Below, one piece after another: positions 11,855 to 25,612 of a stretch of DNA of 64,000 nucleotides (positions are counted from its first letter, which is position 1; each line of letters starts with the position of its first letter). This stretch comes from Amaurobius ferox. Lineage: Eukaryota; Arthropoda; Arachnida; Araneae; Amaurobiidae. The notes beneath the pieces were generated by a model. It did not search any database. It saw nothing but the letters and a program-made list of their open reading frames with translations, and was not told the DNA's origin. The stretch lies in assembly GCA_951213105.1 (NCBI GenBank), contig OX578139.1, positions 69,688,754 through 69,752,753 on the forward strand. Reading direction: 5' to 3'. Position numbers and translations under genes: made by a program.

Positions 11855-12592
11855 CAGGGTGATTAAAAAAAAGATGGGCCAAACTTTATGGGGTGGTAAT
11901 GTGCACCAAGTATTTTGCATCATAGTTTACACAGCCGGAATTGAAACATAAAGTCAGCAGTGGGTGCTTAATGGTAAAACCGATTAGGTGAGACAAAAAC
12001 ACAAAAATGACTTAAATGTTATAAAATGACATTTAATAAACAATAATTACAGTAATGGCTCAAAAGAACGACTGGCAACCTGAATGCATGTCTCACAGCA
12101 GCGATGGAGGAATTAGCAAACTCTTTCAAATAGACCAGGTATGTCACTCACTTTGGCAGCAGTGGCCAAAATTCTGGCCACAAGTTCCTCTTCAGATTCA
12201 AGGAGAGTGTCATAGACGAGAATCTTGAGATATATCCAACAAAAAGAAGTCAAGACAGGACAGATCGGGCGATTATAGGGCTAGATATCATCTCAAAAGT
12301 TGGAGCTGGGGAATAACTGCTGCAAATTGATAAGGTCATACATTTGGTGTTACAAAAATTTGCATAAGGGTTCTTCTTCTTCTCCAGATGAAAGTTGTAT
12401 ACGTGATTTTTTCTTCAACCACAAAATAACAACCAGAATGATGCTTTTTAGCTTGCGGAGTGGCCGCTTCCCAACAAATAACCACCCTAAACGCCTTTAT
12501 GTTTCATTTCCGACTTGGTAAACTATGACAAAAAATGCTTGATATATACTACCACCTCATAAAGTTTGGCCCATCTTTTTTTAATCACCCTG
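11855..12592 (-). mobile_element. Deleted Tc1/mariner-like element with about 108-bp inverted repeats
   Basis: Ends CAGGGTGATTAAAAAAAAG and the reverse complement of the right end agree for over 100 bp, and both are bordered by TATATA, consistent with a TA target. On the minus strand between 12230 and 12061 a transposase C-terminus survives: LVYDTLLESEEELVARIL, then IPGLFERVC and a cysteine-containing last stretch. The catalytic core has been lost, so this is a non-autonomous deletion derivative. It lies in intron 2 of the six-cysteine gene. Confidence 0.8.
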
Positions 12593-13426
12593 TATATATA
12601 CATTTAACAGACATCTAAAAAGGTTCCCAGTTCATCCTACGTTTGTTGTAATTATATTAGTCCTTAATCTCTAAAATATAAGAACTAATTTTCATGAAAG
12701 TAGTGTCAAATTATTTGTTATCCAAGGAGTACTATTCTTTGATATGACTGCTTTACTGTGACTGAGAGTCTACCTTTATTACAAGAAACTATTAACTTGG
12801 TTTTGTTATGTTTTATCTGAAAATGTATGCCAACATAAAATTAGAAACATTTTGTTGATTATAACTAAAAGAGACAAACATTAAAGAATAAAATGAATTA
12901 CACATGAGCATAAAATGTAATAAAATACACTTCTTTCAATTACTTTAGAAGCTTTAATGCTTGGTTTTTCAATATTTGATATTCTAAAAATATTATTAAT
13001 GTAATGTAGTATAATATAATATAAATATAATTATATTAAATATTACTAATATAATTATATAAAAATACTATATTATTTTTTACCTTCAGTTTTTGCAAAA
13101 TTTTCAATATAACTGACACTCAGTCACACCAATGAACAGAAATTGTTTATAATTCTCTTTCTACACATATAGAAAATCTAATTAAATATATAAAGTGTTT
13201 ACAGTGTTGAAACACTACATAGTAATAATATTATGTACAGTGAAGTGGGATAGATATCTATCTACTCCATACATTTGACAGCCTTATGTGGAAAATACTG
13301 CATGTGCTTATGGGTTAAAATATGGGTTTTGACTTGCATGAGGTCAAATTATTTAGGAATGTAAATATTACAATATTTCTATTCATATATTTGATTAAAA
13401 GTACTTAACATACTTTAATCATTTTT
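12593..13426. other. AT-rich intron sequence
   Basis: TA/AT-rich stretch around 13005-13080 with imperfect ATATTA units; otherwise nothing recognised. Confidence 0.4.
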
Positions 13427-13551
13427 ACTTTCCTTATATACATAATGTATAAGGAAAGTATTGTGACGGGGTCGAAAATTCGAATTCGAGTTTTCGACGG
13501 GAGAGCACGTTTCAAGCATCCCTGATCACGAATCAAACATTTTTGGAGTGA

Positions 13552-13601
<50 letters not shown>

Positions 13602-14387
13602 TATGTGTGTATGTGTGTGTGTCAGTGAGTCTGTGGAGACGATAACTGACGAACGAATGGACCGATTCAAACCAAATTTGGTACAAAAATCACAATCCAT
13701 AAACACTGGAAGCCTATTGTTTTTATACGTAATCGAATGTTCAGAACCTCCCTAAATTTTCGAATGAAATTTTGAAAAAATCGTCAAAAAATCAAAACCG
13801 CTAATAAAGTTACGCAAATAGACATTTCTTATGTAATTTTTCATTAGAAAACGATTGGCATAAATTTTAGAAGGCTAACATGAACCGTTCTCGAGATATT
13901 GTACATTTTTCAAAAAAATTATGAAAAAGTCACATAAAAAGAAATTCCTATTGAGAAACATGTTCACTTTTCATATGTAATACCATGCGATAAATTGAGT
14001 GACATCATTCTCGTGGATCTAGCTCGTTCCATTCATGAAAAAATATACTTTGAATAATACTTTTGTATTTGAACGCCAATAGTCATTTATCTGCTGTAAG
14101 AATAACTTTTTTCTTAGTGCATAACTCTTGGCGAGATTTTGGCGACGAATTTGGCGAAATGTCGCCAACTTGGTGACTTTTTGAAATGTTGCCAAATTAA
14201 CGTAAATCTCGTCAAATGGATAAAAATGACGCTAAATCAATGAAAATGACAACTAATTGTCGAAAATTCAATATCTTGGAAAGACTATTAGTATCTACTA
14301 TAAGAAAAACCTATTTTTTTACTGTAAAAGTAGTAAATTCATTACATTATATAAGGAAAGTCATGTGTTGCCCACATCAGATTTTTT
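13427..14387 (+). mobile_element. Helitron-like non-autonomous element, copy 1
   Basis: About 960 bp. The left end is a hairpin, ACTTTCCTTATA to TATAAGGAAAGT, and the same motif recurs inverted about 28 bp inside the right end, which finishes CCCACATCAGATTTTT. A GT microsatellite (about 13557-13598) sits in the left third. A right-half block repeats GGCGA / TCGCC motifs. Asymmetric inverted ends, a terminal stem-loop and an internal microsatellite are the known layout of Helentron-associated (DINE-1-like) elements. Related copies: 34399, 46648, 47596 and 50184 (inverted). Confidence 0.65.
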
Positions 14388-14617
14388 ATGAAGTGTTGCT
14401 GGATAGAGTTTGGAATTTTTATTTGATCAGGATTGAACACTGGGGACATAATTTCATTTCATGAAATATTGAAATTTAACTAAAACCTAATTTTATGTTC
14501 ATTCGTGTAACAATTTACTTATTTGACATTATTTAAATTAAAATGTACCTTTGATTTATTTAGCAAATAGTTCTAGAAACTGCTTATTTATATATGTGAT
14601 TTATTTTTACTTTTCAG

Positions 14618-14738
14618 ATAATAAAGTGACAAACAAGTGTGTTGATAAACATAAATATTTGCTTCTTTCGTGTGTGCATGAAAGCTTCAATTTGAATGCT
14701 GTGAGCCCAGAAGCTAATCTGAAACTATTAATGTGCAG
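14618..14738 (+). CDS. Exon 3, cysteine module 2, first half
   Basis: A 121-nt exon after acceptor TTACTTTTCAG, ending at GTACCT (14739). Phase 1 in, phase 2 out. It encodes a segment beginning DNKVTNKCVDKHKYLLLSC and closing on KLLMC, with spacing C-x10-C-x20-C. Exon 5 has the same length (121 nt), the same phases and the same spacing, so the two arose by duplication. A diverged tandem repeat follows in the intron from 14860. Confidence 0.78.
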
Positions 14739-14859
14739 GTACCTAAATTTATTTTATTTATTCTGCAATGTTATAAGAATTCTCTATGTTATTTTTTTTA
14801 TGTTATTAATATTAAATGATTTGATTTATAGTGATTTACAACCAGTGATTCATGAGCAT

Positions 14860-15730
14860 TGTTCTGCCCTCTTGTTTGATGCCACTGACTTATTACCAGA
14901 CCTTGCATTGCAAGCTCTTTTGTAATGCCTGCTATGCAGGTGTAATACACATGTTGGGGCTTTGCCTCTTGTTCGCTGATGCTTATTGCAGTGGTGACTC
15001 CTGACTTTAGGAATGGGTGAAGTAATTTCAGTGGCGGGATTCCTCCTCCTCCTCGACACTGAACATTATCAAAACAGATCACTGGCACAAGTGTCAAATA
15101 TTATCTATAAATAGCCAAATGAGTCTGAAAAATTTGCCAAATAATAATAATAACCCATTCAGCCAATAGCTTTAAGTGAAGCAATGCTTATCCTGTATCA
15201 GCTCATGAGTCATCATTGACTTATTAGTTCCAATAGTTGCTTCTTGAACTCTATCATACTACCCACATAGTTGCCATGAGCACGTGCCCAGTCCTCATGA
15301 CCCCATATCACTGATTCTCCCAACCCCCAGACCCAGAGCTTGGGGGTTCTGCCCCTGTTCACTGCCGCTCACAAACTAACAAAGGTCACTTTGCAAGCTC
15401 CTTCATCTCACCTGTTACACAAGCATAATACGGCTGTTTGGGGTTTGGTCCCTTTTTTGCTGATGCTTTTCAAACCCCAGATCTTGCTTCATGAGCTCTT
15501 TTATAATACCCACGAAGTGTTAATATGTAACTTTAAGTTACATATTTACCCTGTTTGCTGCTGCTGTTATTACTAATTGTCATTAACTGCCAGAGCTTAC
15601 TTTGTTACTTTCTTCATCTTACCTGCTGCATAGACATAATATGGCCATTAGTGCTCCACCCCTTGTTTGCAGATGCTCTCCAAATCTTGCTTTATGAGCT
15701 TGTTCATCCTGTCTGCAATGTGTAAATATG
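14860..15730. repeat. Diverged tandem repeat in intron 3
   Basis: At least three related blocks share CTTGTTTGATGC / TTTTTGCTGATGC / CTTGTTTGCAGATGC, then TTGCA(A/T)GCTC and a CCTGCTATGCAGG- or CCTGCTGCATAG-like segment, at roughly 14870, 15345 and 15550. Highly diverged and gene-free. Confidence 0.5.
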
Positions 15731-16362
15731 CAATTTTCAGTTGTACACAACAATAAGACATTTAAAATCTAATGATAATGAAAACTAAAGTCTCAATGGC
15801 AACAGTTTTTTCAACAATGAAAGTTAAAATCATTTAAATATTACTTCTTTTTAAAATAGCAATGATATTTTAAACAATGGTTAGATTTCAAAGATGAAAT
15901 AAAATTTGCACAAAAAATTTGCTTTAAAATTGTATGAAAAATAGAGATTTTAATCTGATTGTAACCAAAATAGGAGGCAATGCATGGCATAGTTTTCTAA
16001 ACGATAATGTAAAACTGCAAATGATGTGGAGCCATGGCAAAAGGTCTAGTCTTGGCAAAAAATTAAAAAAAAACATTGTCAGCATTGTGACTGCTGTAAA
16101 TTAGTTCACATTAGTGCACATGATACAGATAATTAGTACACATGACACAGTTGCATGCACACTTAATATAAAGATGGCTGGCGGGTGAAACATTTTACTG
16201 AAAAGTAGTTGCATCAATACATTTTCAAATTCTGGGCATGGAAGTTTTCAAACATTCTTGTTTTATTTATTATACAGATTTGAAACAATTATTTAGTAGA
16301 GGAAAAGGACACATTTTTAATTTCCACTATAATAACTATAATTATGACACTATCTATTTATA

Positions 16363-16419
16363 CTGGCCACTCATCCTGTTGCTCATACCCTAGAGTGAGT
16401 CGGGTGGCCTGGGTCTTCA
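16363..16419. mobile_element. 57-bp retroposed fragment with 14-bp target duplication
   Basis: ACTATCTATTTATA flanks both sides (16349-16362 and 16420-16433). The 57-bp insert is much more GC-rich than the intron around it. It looks like a severely truncated SINE; the parent family is not identifiable here. Confidence 0.6.
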
Positions 16420-16589
16420 ACTATCTATTTATAGATTTTCTTTTGCAAGACACAGTTTTTTGTGGATTTTTAGTTAGTATTTTTACCAATAGACTACATC
16501 ACATTTGAGACAAATTATAGAAAATTCAAAGTAAATTTTTATGCTGTTTGAAATATTTTGGACTTTATTAATTTTTCTTTTTGTTACAG

Positions 16590-16768
16590 GAAAGTAAGTG
16601 AAGCACAACAATGTGATTTAAGCACTTTAGTTCCTTGCTCACGCCATGCAAATTATAATGCAGAAGTCCTACTTGAAAAATTATTTAGACCTTTGCGTAC
16701 AGAATTTTGTACTTTTGAAAAAAAAGAAATTTACAGCTTAAATGTGACATATCCTGTATTATCAAATG
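16590..16768 (+). CDS. Exon 4, cysteine module 2, second half
   Basis: A 179-nt exon after acceptor TTTTTGTTACAG with donor GTATGG at 16769; phase 2 in, phase 1 out. It encodes KVSEAQQCDLSTLVPC, then 23 residues to a third Cys (RTEFC), then a linker with an N-glycosylation sequon (NVT) leading to module 3. The linker makes it longer than exon 2. The Arg codon formed at its 5' junction (AG|G) recurs at the start of exon 6. Confidence 0.78.
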
Positions 16769-16844
16769 GTATGGTTTTTTCCCTATTACTTATTTGAAGC
16801 TTAATTTATTTTTAAAATAGTTGAAGTAACTGTATTAGGTCTAT

Positions 16845-16868
16845 TATATATATATATATATATATATA
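16845..16868. repeat. (TA)n microsatellite
   Basis: About 12 TA units in intron 4, just downstream of exon 4. Confidence 0.95.
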
Positions 16869-17149
16869 ATTCCTTTTTTCTTGACTAATATTGATCCAGA
16901 AAATAAAGGTGTTTTCCTTTTTCTGTTTTTTTTAAACTCCAGTTCATACTATGCGAGTGAGGCATGATAAAAAATTATCCAGATTTGATTTATTTTAAAA
17001 AACTATGGAACTTACAGATTTGAGACTTAATCACCTTAAGTGACACATTTAGCTCAGTGATTTACTTGAAAGATTTTTTGAAGTCATTTTCAAAGATAGT
17101 GAACAGCTGCTCATTCTGTTTTATGTTCTTAATGTTTTGAAATCTTTTT

Positions 17150-18060
17150 AGTCTTGAAAATTGACTTTGATTTTCAAGAACAGAAATAAGTTGCAGGAGC
17201 AAAATTTGTCATATGGAAAGGCTGGCAGACTTAAGAAATATGGTACTTGACACGGGTGAGTACTCAGCAAGAAATTTTAGTACAAATTGCAATATATGAG
17301 AGGGTGCATTGTCATGGTGGTATTACCACTCATTATTTTCATGCAACTCTGGCCTTTAGCGATGAACTGCATGCCTCAAACGCAGCAAAACTTTATAGTA
17401 AGTCTCCTTGTTGATTGTTAGGTCTGGTGGAGCCTATTCATGGTGCTTAATTCTCTCATGATAAAAAAAACCCAGTCAGCATCATTTTGATATTGCTGTG
17501 GTTCTGTTGTTCTTTTTGGGGTCTGAGAGAGTTTGGGGCCCCAGATTGGGTGTTTTGTTCAAGGTCATACCTATACTCATCACCAGTTTCTATAGTTTTT
17601 AAAAAGTTTGTCATTTTTGATGCACTTAAGTAGGTCATTAGCTGCTTAATCAGAGGTTTGTTTTTGCTCAGCTCAGAGGAATTTGGCACAAATGGGACTG
17701 AAATGCATCTCATACCCAAATTTTCCTTAAGTGTCAACTGAATTGAACTAAAACTAATGTGAAAGTCTTTAGATAACTCACAAATTGGGATTTAGCGATT
17801 TTCTTGCACAGCTGTAAGCATAATTTTGACATTTTTTTTTTATTTTGTTGGCTGCAGGCCTCCCAGAATGTTCATCACTCTCAATAGTTTTATGACCATC
17901 GTTAAAGCATTTATACCACATGTAAACTTGTGTACAATTTATAAGATCCACCACATATTCATTCTGTAACCTTTTGTATATGCTTTGTTGTAGGCATTAT
18001 TAAATTTGTTGATAATTTTTTTTGATATGGCAAATGCAATTAACACCTGATCACACATAA
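17150..18060 (-). pseudogene. Mariner (Mos1/SETMAR-type) transposase pseudogene
   Basis: Minus-strand fragments appear in order: WYKCFNDGHKTIESDEHSGR (near 17950-17880), LGMRCISVPFVPNSSE (near 17705), FLKTIETGDEYRYDLEQNT around the first catalytic Asp (near 17600), SNIKMMLTGFF (near 17480) and, after stops, LFLFLKIK from the end of the catalytic core (near 17170). Frames change several times and stops are frequent, so the gene is dead and old. Mariner transposases are normally about 345 residues, which fits the 0.9-kb span. It sits in intron 4 of the six-cysteine gene, in reverse orientation. Confidence 0.8.
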
Positions 18061-18179
18061 AAACCATTGCATTATTTTAGAAACTAGATGTGCATGGAAG
18101 ACGTTATTCATAGCATATTCACAGTAGATGCCAATATGAACCTGTTACTAGCTGTAATTTGCTGTTTTGCTCTATTCTT

Positions 18180-18655
18180 CAGTCATGAAATTAGTTCAGA
18201 TATTTCTGTTCACACTTTCTATCCATAGATTTAAATATTTCTGAAAGTTATGTGAATAAAATGATATATATATATGATTAATTATGCAAAAACTGATAAG
18301 ATAACATATAAAATAACAATTTTCATATAGTTTCTAAATGAAATATAATGATACAAGAGAAAAACAGAAAAATTTTAATGTACTATAAAAATAAAAAACT
18401 ATTAAAAAGAAGATTCTGCAGTCATGAAATTAGTTCAGATATTTTTGTTCACACTTTCTATCCATAGATTTAAATATTTCTGAAAGTTATGTGCATAAAA
18501 TGATATATATATGATTAATTATGCAAAAACTGATAAGATAACATATAAAATAACAATTTTCATATATTTTCTAAATGAAATATAATGATACAAAAGAAAA
18601 ACAGAAAAATTTTAATGTACTATAAAAATAAAACTGGCATAAAAAACTATTAAAA
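18180..18655. repeat. 239-bp tandem duplication
   Basis: CAGTCATGAAATTAGTTCAG occurs at 18180 and 18419; nearly the whole 239-bp unit is repeated, with few changes and a roughly 10-bp insertion in the second copy. Recent, intronic, no coding content. Confidence 0.9.
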
Positions 18656-18932
18656 AGAAGATTAAAAAGATCAAAATAATTTCTATATAAATAAATTAAA
18701 TAAAACATACTTTTATGTGCTGATTTTTAATGCTAATGTACATACTAATAGAAGCTGTAACAGCTCCAAATGAATGCAACATTTTCCCACTTACTCAAAA
18801 CTAATAGAATTAATGCTTTTGCTGAAATTTCTATTTCAAATTATCCAATTTTAATTTCTTTTGTATGCAGACAATAAATTAAAAAATGAAACTAAATTTT
18901 TTTGTAAAAAACAAAACAAAAACAAGCTGTGT

Positions 18933-18934
<2 letters not shown>

Positions 18935-18983
<49 letters not shown>
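18935..18983. repeat. (TA)n microsatellite
   Basis: About 24 TA units in intron 4; a shorter run lies at 19433-19448. Confidence 0.95.
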
Positions 18984-18988
<5 letters not shown>

Positions 18989-19598
18989 TAAATTAGTAAA
19001 TCCAATGTTAGAATGTAAGTAGTAACTCATAAAACACTATTCCAAAATTTTCTACAAAATACAAAGAAATAAAAGAAATTAAGACATAAAGAGGAAATAA
19101 TAAAGCGTAATGCAGGTCATAAAGACAAAGACAGTCAACAAATTTCAAAAATGAGGAATGAAAATAGGAAAACTAAAAAATCAAGCAAAAAAGCTTGCAC
19201 ATGGAAGAGCTTTAGGCTTAAGATAAGTTCATTTCGAAAAAATTCTCTTCAAGTCCATATATCCCTTCGAAATGAACACAAAATGCTTGTTTCTGAAACA
19301 CAAGATAGATTTTATCTATAAACTTGTTTTATATGGACGACAAGCATATAGATTGGAACAATAAAGGAAACATAAATACCTTAAAATACACTTCATTAGT
19401 GCAACCATGACGGGCAAAATATGACTAGACCAATATATATATATATATGAACTATCCTAATTTTGGTTGAAAATTATATGTGCATTTGTGTTGTCACTGT
19501 ATGTCTATTTTTTAATATGTAGAGAAAGGCTTAATTGGTATGAATTATATTATTTTAAATTAAAATTGTCTTTTTTTAATCGTGATTACATATTTTAG

Positions 19599-19719
19599 AT
19601 TACAAGAACCTTGCTTTATGTTTTGATATTAACAGTCATTTATTAGATGAATGTGTCCCTGATAAATCGACTACTCCTAATTCTATCGTAAATTCCTTTT
19701 TTACATATAAATTGTGCAG
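19599..19719 (+). CDS. Exon 5, cysteine module 3, first half
   Basis: A 121-nt exon from acceptor ATATTTTAG to donor GTAAGT at 19720; phase 1 in, phase 2 out. It encodes DYKNLALCFDINSHLLDEC followed by 20 residues and a Cys (TYKLC), giving C-x10-C-x20-C, identical to exon 3 in spacing, length and phase while the sequence has largely diverged. That pattern implies selection on the disulfide scaffold. Confidence 0.78.
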
Positions 19720-22600
19720 GTAAGTACTTTTAACCTACATTATGTCCTATAATTTTCTTAGAGAATTTAATTTGAAATTTACAAAATATGTTTTGATATA
19801 TTCTATTAAAATCAGTACTAATATATGTATTCTAAATTCTTGGATCTCTTCTAAATTCTTCATTAGAGCATAATAAAATTTTCACTCAGCGTGACTGATC
19901 AGATGGTTCAAATAGCTGAGATGTATAGGCAATTTTTTTGGTTTTATGGAGTGACTGCTCTGTTTCTCTAAAGGACTGATTTAAATAAACTCTTGTTTTG
20001 CATCTTTAACCGACTAATATCCTAATATTTTTCTTTTATGGTAACAGAGGTTTTTACTTACAAATACAGATATATCTTATTTATAAATAGTTAATTTTTT
20101 ATTACTATATTTATCAATAAAATACATTATTTAAACTTTTTAAAAATGCAGAATTAATTTTAATAATGGACAATAATTCATATGCAATATTTATTAACAA
20201 AAAATTAAGTTAAAGAAACTGCATAACAATGTATTAAAACTTAAAAAGTTTATTAACATATATATGTAAATTTTATTATAGCAAACTTTAAATAAAAAGT
20301 ATTATGTGATAGGGTAAAAATGAAGAAGTTTATATTTACTACAATTAAAATATAAGAAAGTGGAAAGAAATAAAGTACACTTTATTGCAAATATTATGCA
20401 TACTTTTAAGCACTGGTAAAATTCCATTGAAAAGTCATTAATTTTCATTCTCTAATTCCAAACTTTGAGTTTAGTGGTGCCAAGTTACTTCAGACTCTTA
20501 CCATTGGAGTAAAATTGCTCAACAATCTGTAATCAATCTTTTACATCTGCCAAGTCTATTGCATGTACAGTTAAGGACTTTTTCATTATATTCCATTATA
20601 TTACTTAAAGGTGTGTTGTTTAAGGTTGTCTTATCATGTGAACAGGTTTCTTGTTCATTTTAGGAGATCATCTTTGATGAACCATTGAGAATGAAACTGT
20701 TTGTTAAACTAAATTCATTTTACACTTGTTCACTAATAGTGAATTAGCACATTCATTTTAAAAGGGTATAAAATAATAAATATGGTAGTCAGTAATAAAT
20801 ATAGTACATTAAATATAATACTGTTCCTTAGAGTGTACTTTAATTTTATTTTGAAAAACTAAGGGAACCCTATCATCTGATTTAATATGTCAGTTTTCAT
20901 TAATCACAATTTAATTTAATGTCTATGAAGTAGGTTGCTTAGTTTTAAATATACCAATAAACATGGCTCCTAATACCATGTTCTTAAAATATTGTGCTAT
21001 GTTCTTTTTAATAATTAAGATCTCTAATTTTAATATGTAATATACTTGTTCACTTACAATGATTAAAAAAGAATAATTCTTTTTACATGGCAATTCATAC
21101 AGCAGCTAATTTCAAAAACTGTTAATTAAACGATTGTGTCAATGATAATTTGGCAGTAGCTGTAAAGATCACCCTGATTTATAAGTTTTTAATATAGATT
21201 GAAAATTTTAGCAGTATATGTAGCAAGACATTGCTCAAAATGATGAAAGAACCGACAATCATGTTTTGTACATAAAATAATTGTTGCTTTTATGTAATAG
21301 ATGTGTATTTTTTACTCGATTAATTGGCTAATTTATAGACTAAAGTTTTACCAATTTATGAATTATTCTGCACTCTCCAGCTGCCAGAAAATGCATTTAG
21401 CTACTTAGATGATTATTCTTTCTGATGTATTTGTCTCGTCCAGTTTTAAATTGAAAATTTGTATGAGCTCTTTATTCTTCTGATTTGTTTTTGCAAGACT
21501 GGTTTTTGGCAATTATCAGCTACTTTTTTTAAAAAGCTTCAAGATATCTTTAATGAGCCCACATTCTGAGGCAGATGCATAGGTTGCCACTGACTGCACT
21601 CTAAGCATGCGGTAGGTTCATGTAATAGCTTATATGCTTGTTGCATGAGTGCATAAGCTGAGTACAGCACAATAAACACATGGGCAATCATCTGCATAGA
21701 TGAATCTTTTAAAAGTCCTCTGTCAAGTTTACAACAAAATAGAAAGAAGATGCCCTCATAGCACTTTTTTTACTAACTCACTGTTTCTGGCCATGCATTG
21801 AGTATATGGGCACCTGCTACCTAATCCTCTGGCTGTGCCTCAAGCATGCAATTCTCTTCTTAAATGAAGCCTTTAAAAATCCTGTCACAGGAATCCACCA
21901 AAATAAAATGAATAAGATCCAAATTCACTTCATTTTTATCTGAATAGAATCCAAATTCTCATAATTATTTCCTGAATTATATGATTTTTACAGATTTTTT
22001 TATGTAACTATGCTTGCATGTTCAATAAAAAGCATATAGCTATAAAACTGAGGAAATTAGAATTTTCTATTTTTAATTCACATTGAAATTTTCACAGCTA
22101 GGCTGTTTATTTCTCAACTCGTGTAATTATTAGTGATGGATTTAATTTAGGGAGAAGGCTCTATTATAAAACCATCTTTAGAGTAGTGGTGGGCAATCTT
22201 ATGTGATGTATCTGTACAGCGATTCGATGTGTATCGATACTGTATCAATATTGTTCCTTATCAATATTCTGATTTAACTAAATCTTGCCTTTTTTAACTT
22301 TAAGGTAAGAATGTTTAAAGATTAAATTAGAAACTAATTTATTTTGAATTTAACAAAGTATATGATTATTTTATAAGCGATAACATTAACACAATTCAGA
22401 AATGTAATCTTGTAACATAATCAGCAATGAACACAACCTGTAAAACATTAATTTACACTACATATCCAAACTAAAAAAATCAATTAACTTTTAAAGAGTT
22501 ATCATTGGAGAATGTACATATTATTAAAGGATATGCAACATATGCAATATTTATTTGACTATGTTCAGGAACAAAATTGGCCTGTAAAGCAATTATTTAC
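19720..22600. other. Intron 5 sequence without recognised elements
   Basis: AT-rich; no exon or transposon end recognised. A local repeat of TGTATCGATA-like words lies near 22205-22265. Confidence 0.4.
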
Positions 22601-22609
22601 ACCACATCC

Positions 22610-23090
22610 TTTTAAACTTAACCAAATTTCATAGACCCCAAACTTTAACCAAATCAGTTCAGAATAGCTTATACTGGCAATAGCAGCAAGAAAATGGCCT
22701 AAGTACTGTAATTTTGCAAACATGTATGGTGACTTGACTAATAAATTCAACATTACCATGCTGTAGTCAGATTGACATTTTTTAAAGATTAAGCTAAGGC
22801 TGCAATGGCCAAGTTCATCACATAAGCTGCTTACAGGGTATATCTCAAAGCTAGGATCACGCTCCCATTGTAGATACTAACATCCATTTACCAACTTTGT
22901 GTTTTTCAGCACTCTTTAGAACAGAATAGCTGATGCTTGCAATGGCAGCTTGCAAACCTCTTTGAAGAATAACAAGTTCAATTTTACCATGCAGTTTGCC
23001 TCATATTTTTATATTGATTTCAGATTGCATAAGGCTACAATGACCAAGTTTATTCATGAAAATGTAGAATATTATAGCAAATTTTTTTAC
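22610..23090. repeat. Diverged duplication, about 290 bp apart
   Basis: Two blocks share AATAGCTTATACTGGCAATAG / AATAGCTGATGCTTGCAATG, TTCAACATTACCATG / TTCAATTTTACCATG and AAGGCTGCAATGGCCAAGTT / AAGGCTACAATGACCAAGTT. Intronic; short open frames here are incidental. Confidence 0.6.
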
Positions 23091-23251
23091 TATTCTATGC
23101 TGAATAGCAGTAAAAATCATGAAACTTTTCCGCAGGTGCTGGTATAAGCAATTGAAGCATGATTATTATAAATAATCTATGGAATAATTATCTAGCATGT
23201 TCATGTCTTTCCAGACATTTTACCCTTTAAACTTTAGATACATATAGTATT

Positions 23252-24885
<1,634 letters not shown>

Positions 24886-25257
24886 GATTTTTGAATAAGT
24901 TAACTATTTTTGATGCTGCTAAACATTGTTACACAAAATGAAATTTATTAAAAAAGTTGCTTTCTATTTTTTTTTTCATTTTCCTTGCCTTTGACAAGCT
25001 TTAATACTAGCTGTGTCATGAATTATTACTATGCTACTTCATTAAATGTAGCTCAATGGTATTTGTGATGAAATTATTTTTATAAAAGGTACAGGTTTGT
25101 AATAATAATGTAAAAATGTTCTATTAAAAGTGATTTACAAACTAAGAGGGGTTTTGAAACCACTGCACTACTTTAAAATTTGAACAGATTTTATTTAGAT
25201 TACATAGATTAGTTAATTCTATAGTGTTCCAAATAATATTGTATTTTATCATTGCAG

Positions 25258-25570
25258 GACTGTGGAGTCATTTATAGACTGCATGTATAAAGTAGTCCAA
25301 CAAAAATGCCACAATGAAAAGACCATATTCAAAAGTATTAGTCAGTCTCTTTACCAACATGTTTTGCCAAAATGTTTTCCCTTTAGTGTATCAAAGAACG
25401 CTGCTAAAGGAGCCATCCCAACTAATTCTAAAAATACATCAGGCATGGATAGGATTCAGCATGTGATAAATGTTGATCATCATTCCAGTAGTGCCACGAA
25501 ATTCATGCATAATTTTGCTGTGGATTTGATATATATATTTTTAGTGTTATATATTTTTTATGGACACTGA
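25258..25570 (+). CDS. Last exon: module 3 second half, linker, hydrophobic tail
   Basis: It follows acceptor TTTTATCATTGCAG and runs to TGA at 25568. It starts TVESFIDCMYKVVQQKC and reaches a third Cys at HVLPKC (C-x8-C-x21-C). A Ser/Asn/Lys-rich linker follows with a sequon (NTS), then a small-residue patch (HHSSSATK), about five residues and FAVDLIYIFLVLYIFYGH. A small-residue patch, short spacer and uncharged tail of about 17 residues is the layout of a GPI-attachment signal; a C-terminal membrane anchor is the alternative. AATAAA at 25607 lies 37 nt after the stop. The preceding intron is 5.5 kb and contains long AT arrays. Confidence 0.75.
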
Positions 25571-25606
25571 CTGAATGAATATTTGTCATGTTCTTATTAG
25601 TACACG

Positions 25607-25612
25607 AATAAA
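25607..25612 (+). terminator. Polyadenylation signal AATAAA
   Basis: Canonical hexamer 37 nt after the stop codon of the six-cysteine gene. Further AATAAA motifs occur downstream in AT-rich sequence, so a longer 3' UTR is possible. Confidence 0.5.

Noticed and set aside
13405..13755. Thr-His or Cys-Val repeat peptides around 13560 and 34505
   Set aside because: Products of the GT microsatellite inside Helitron-like elements.
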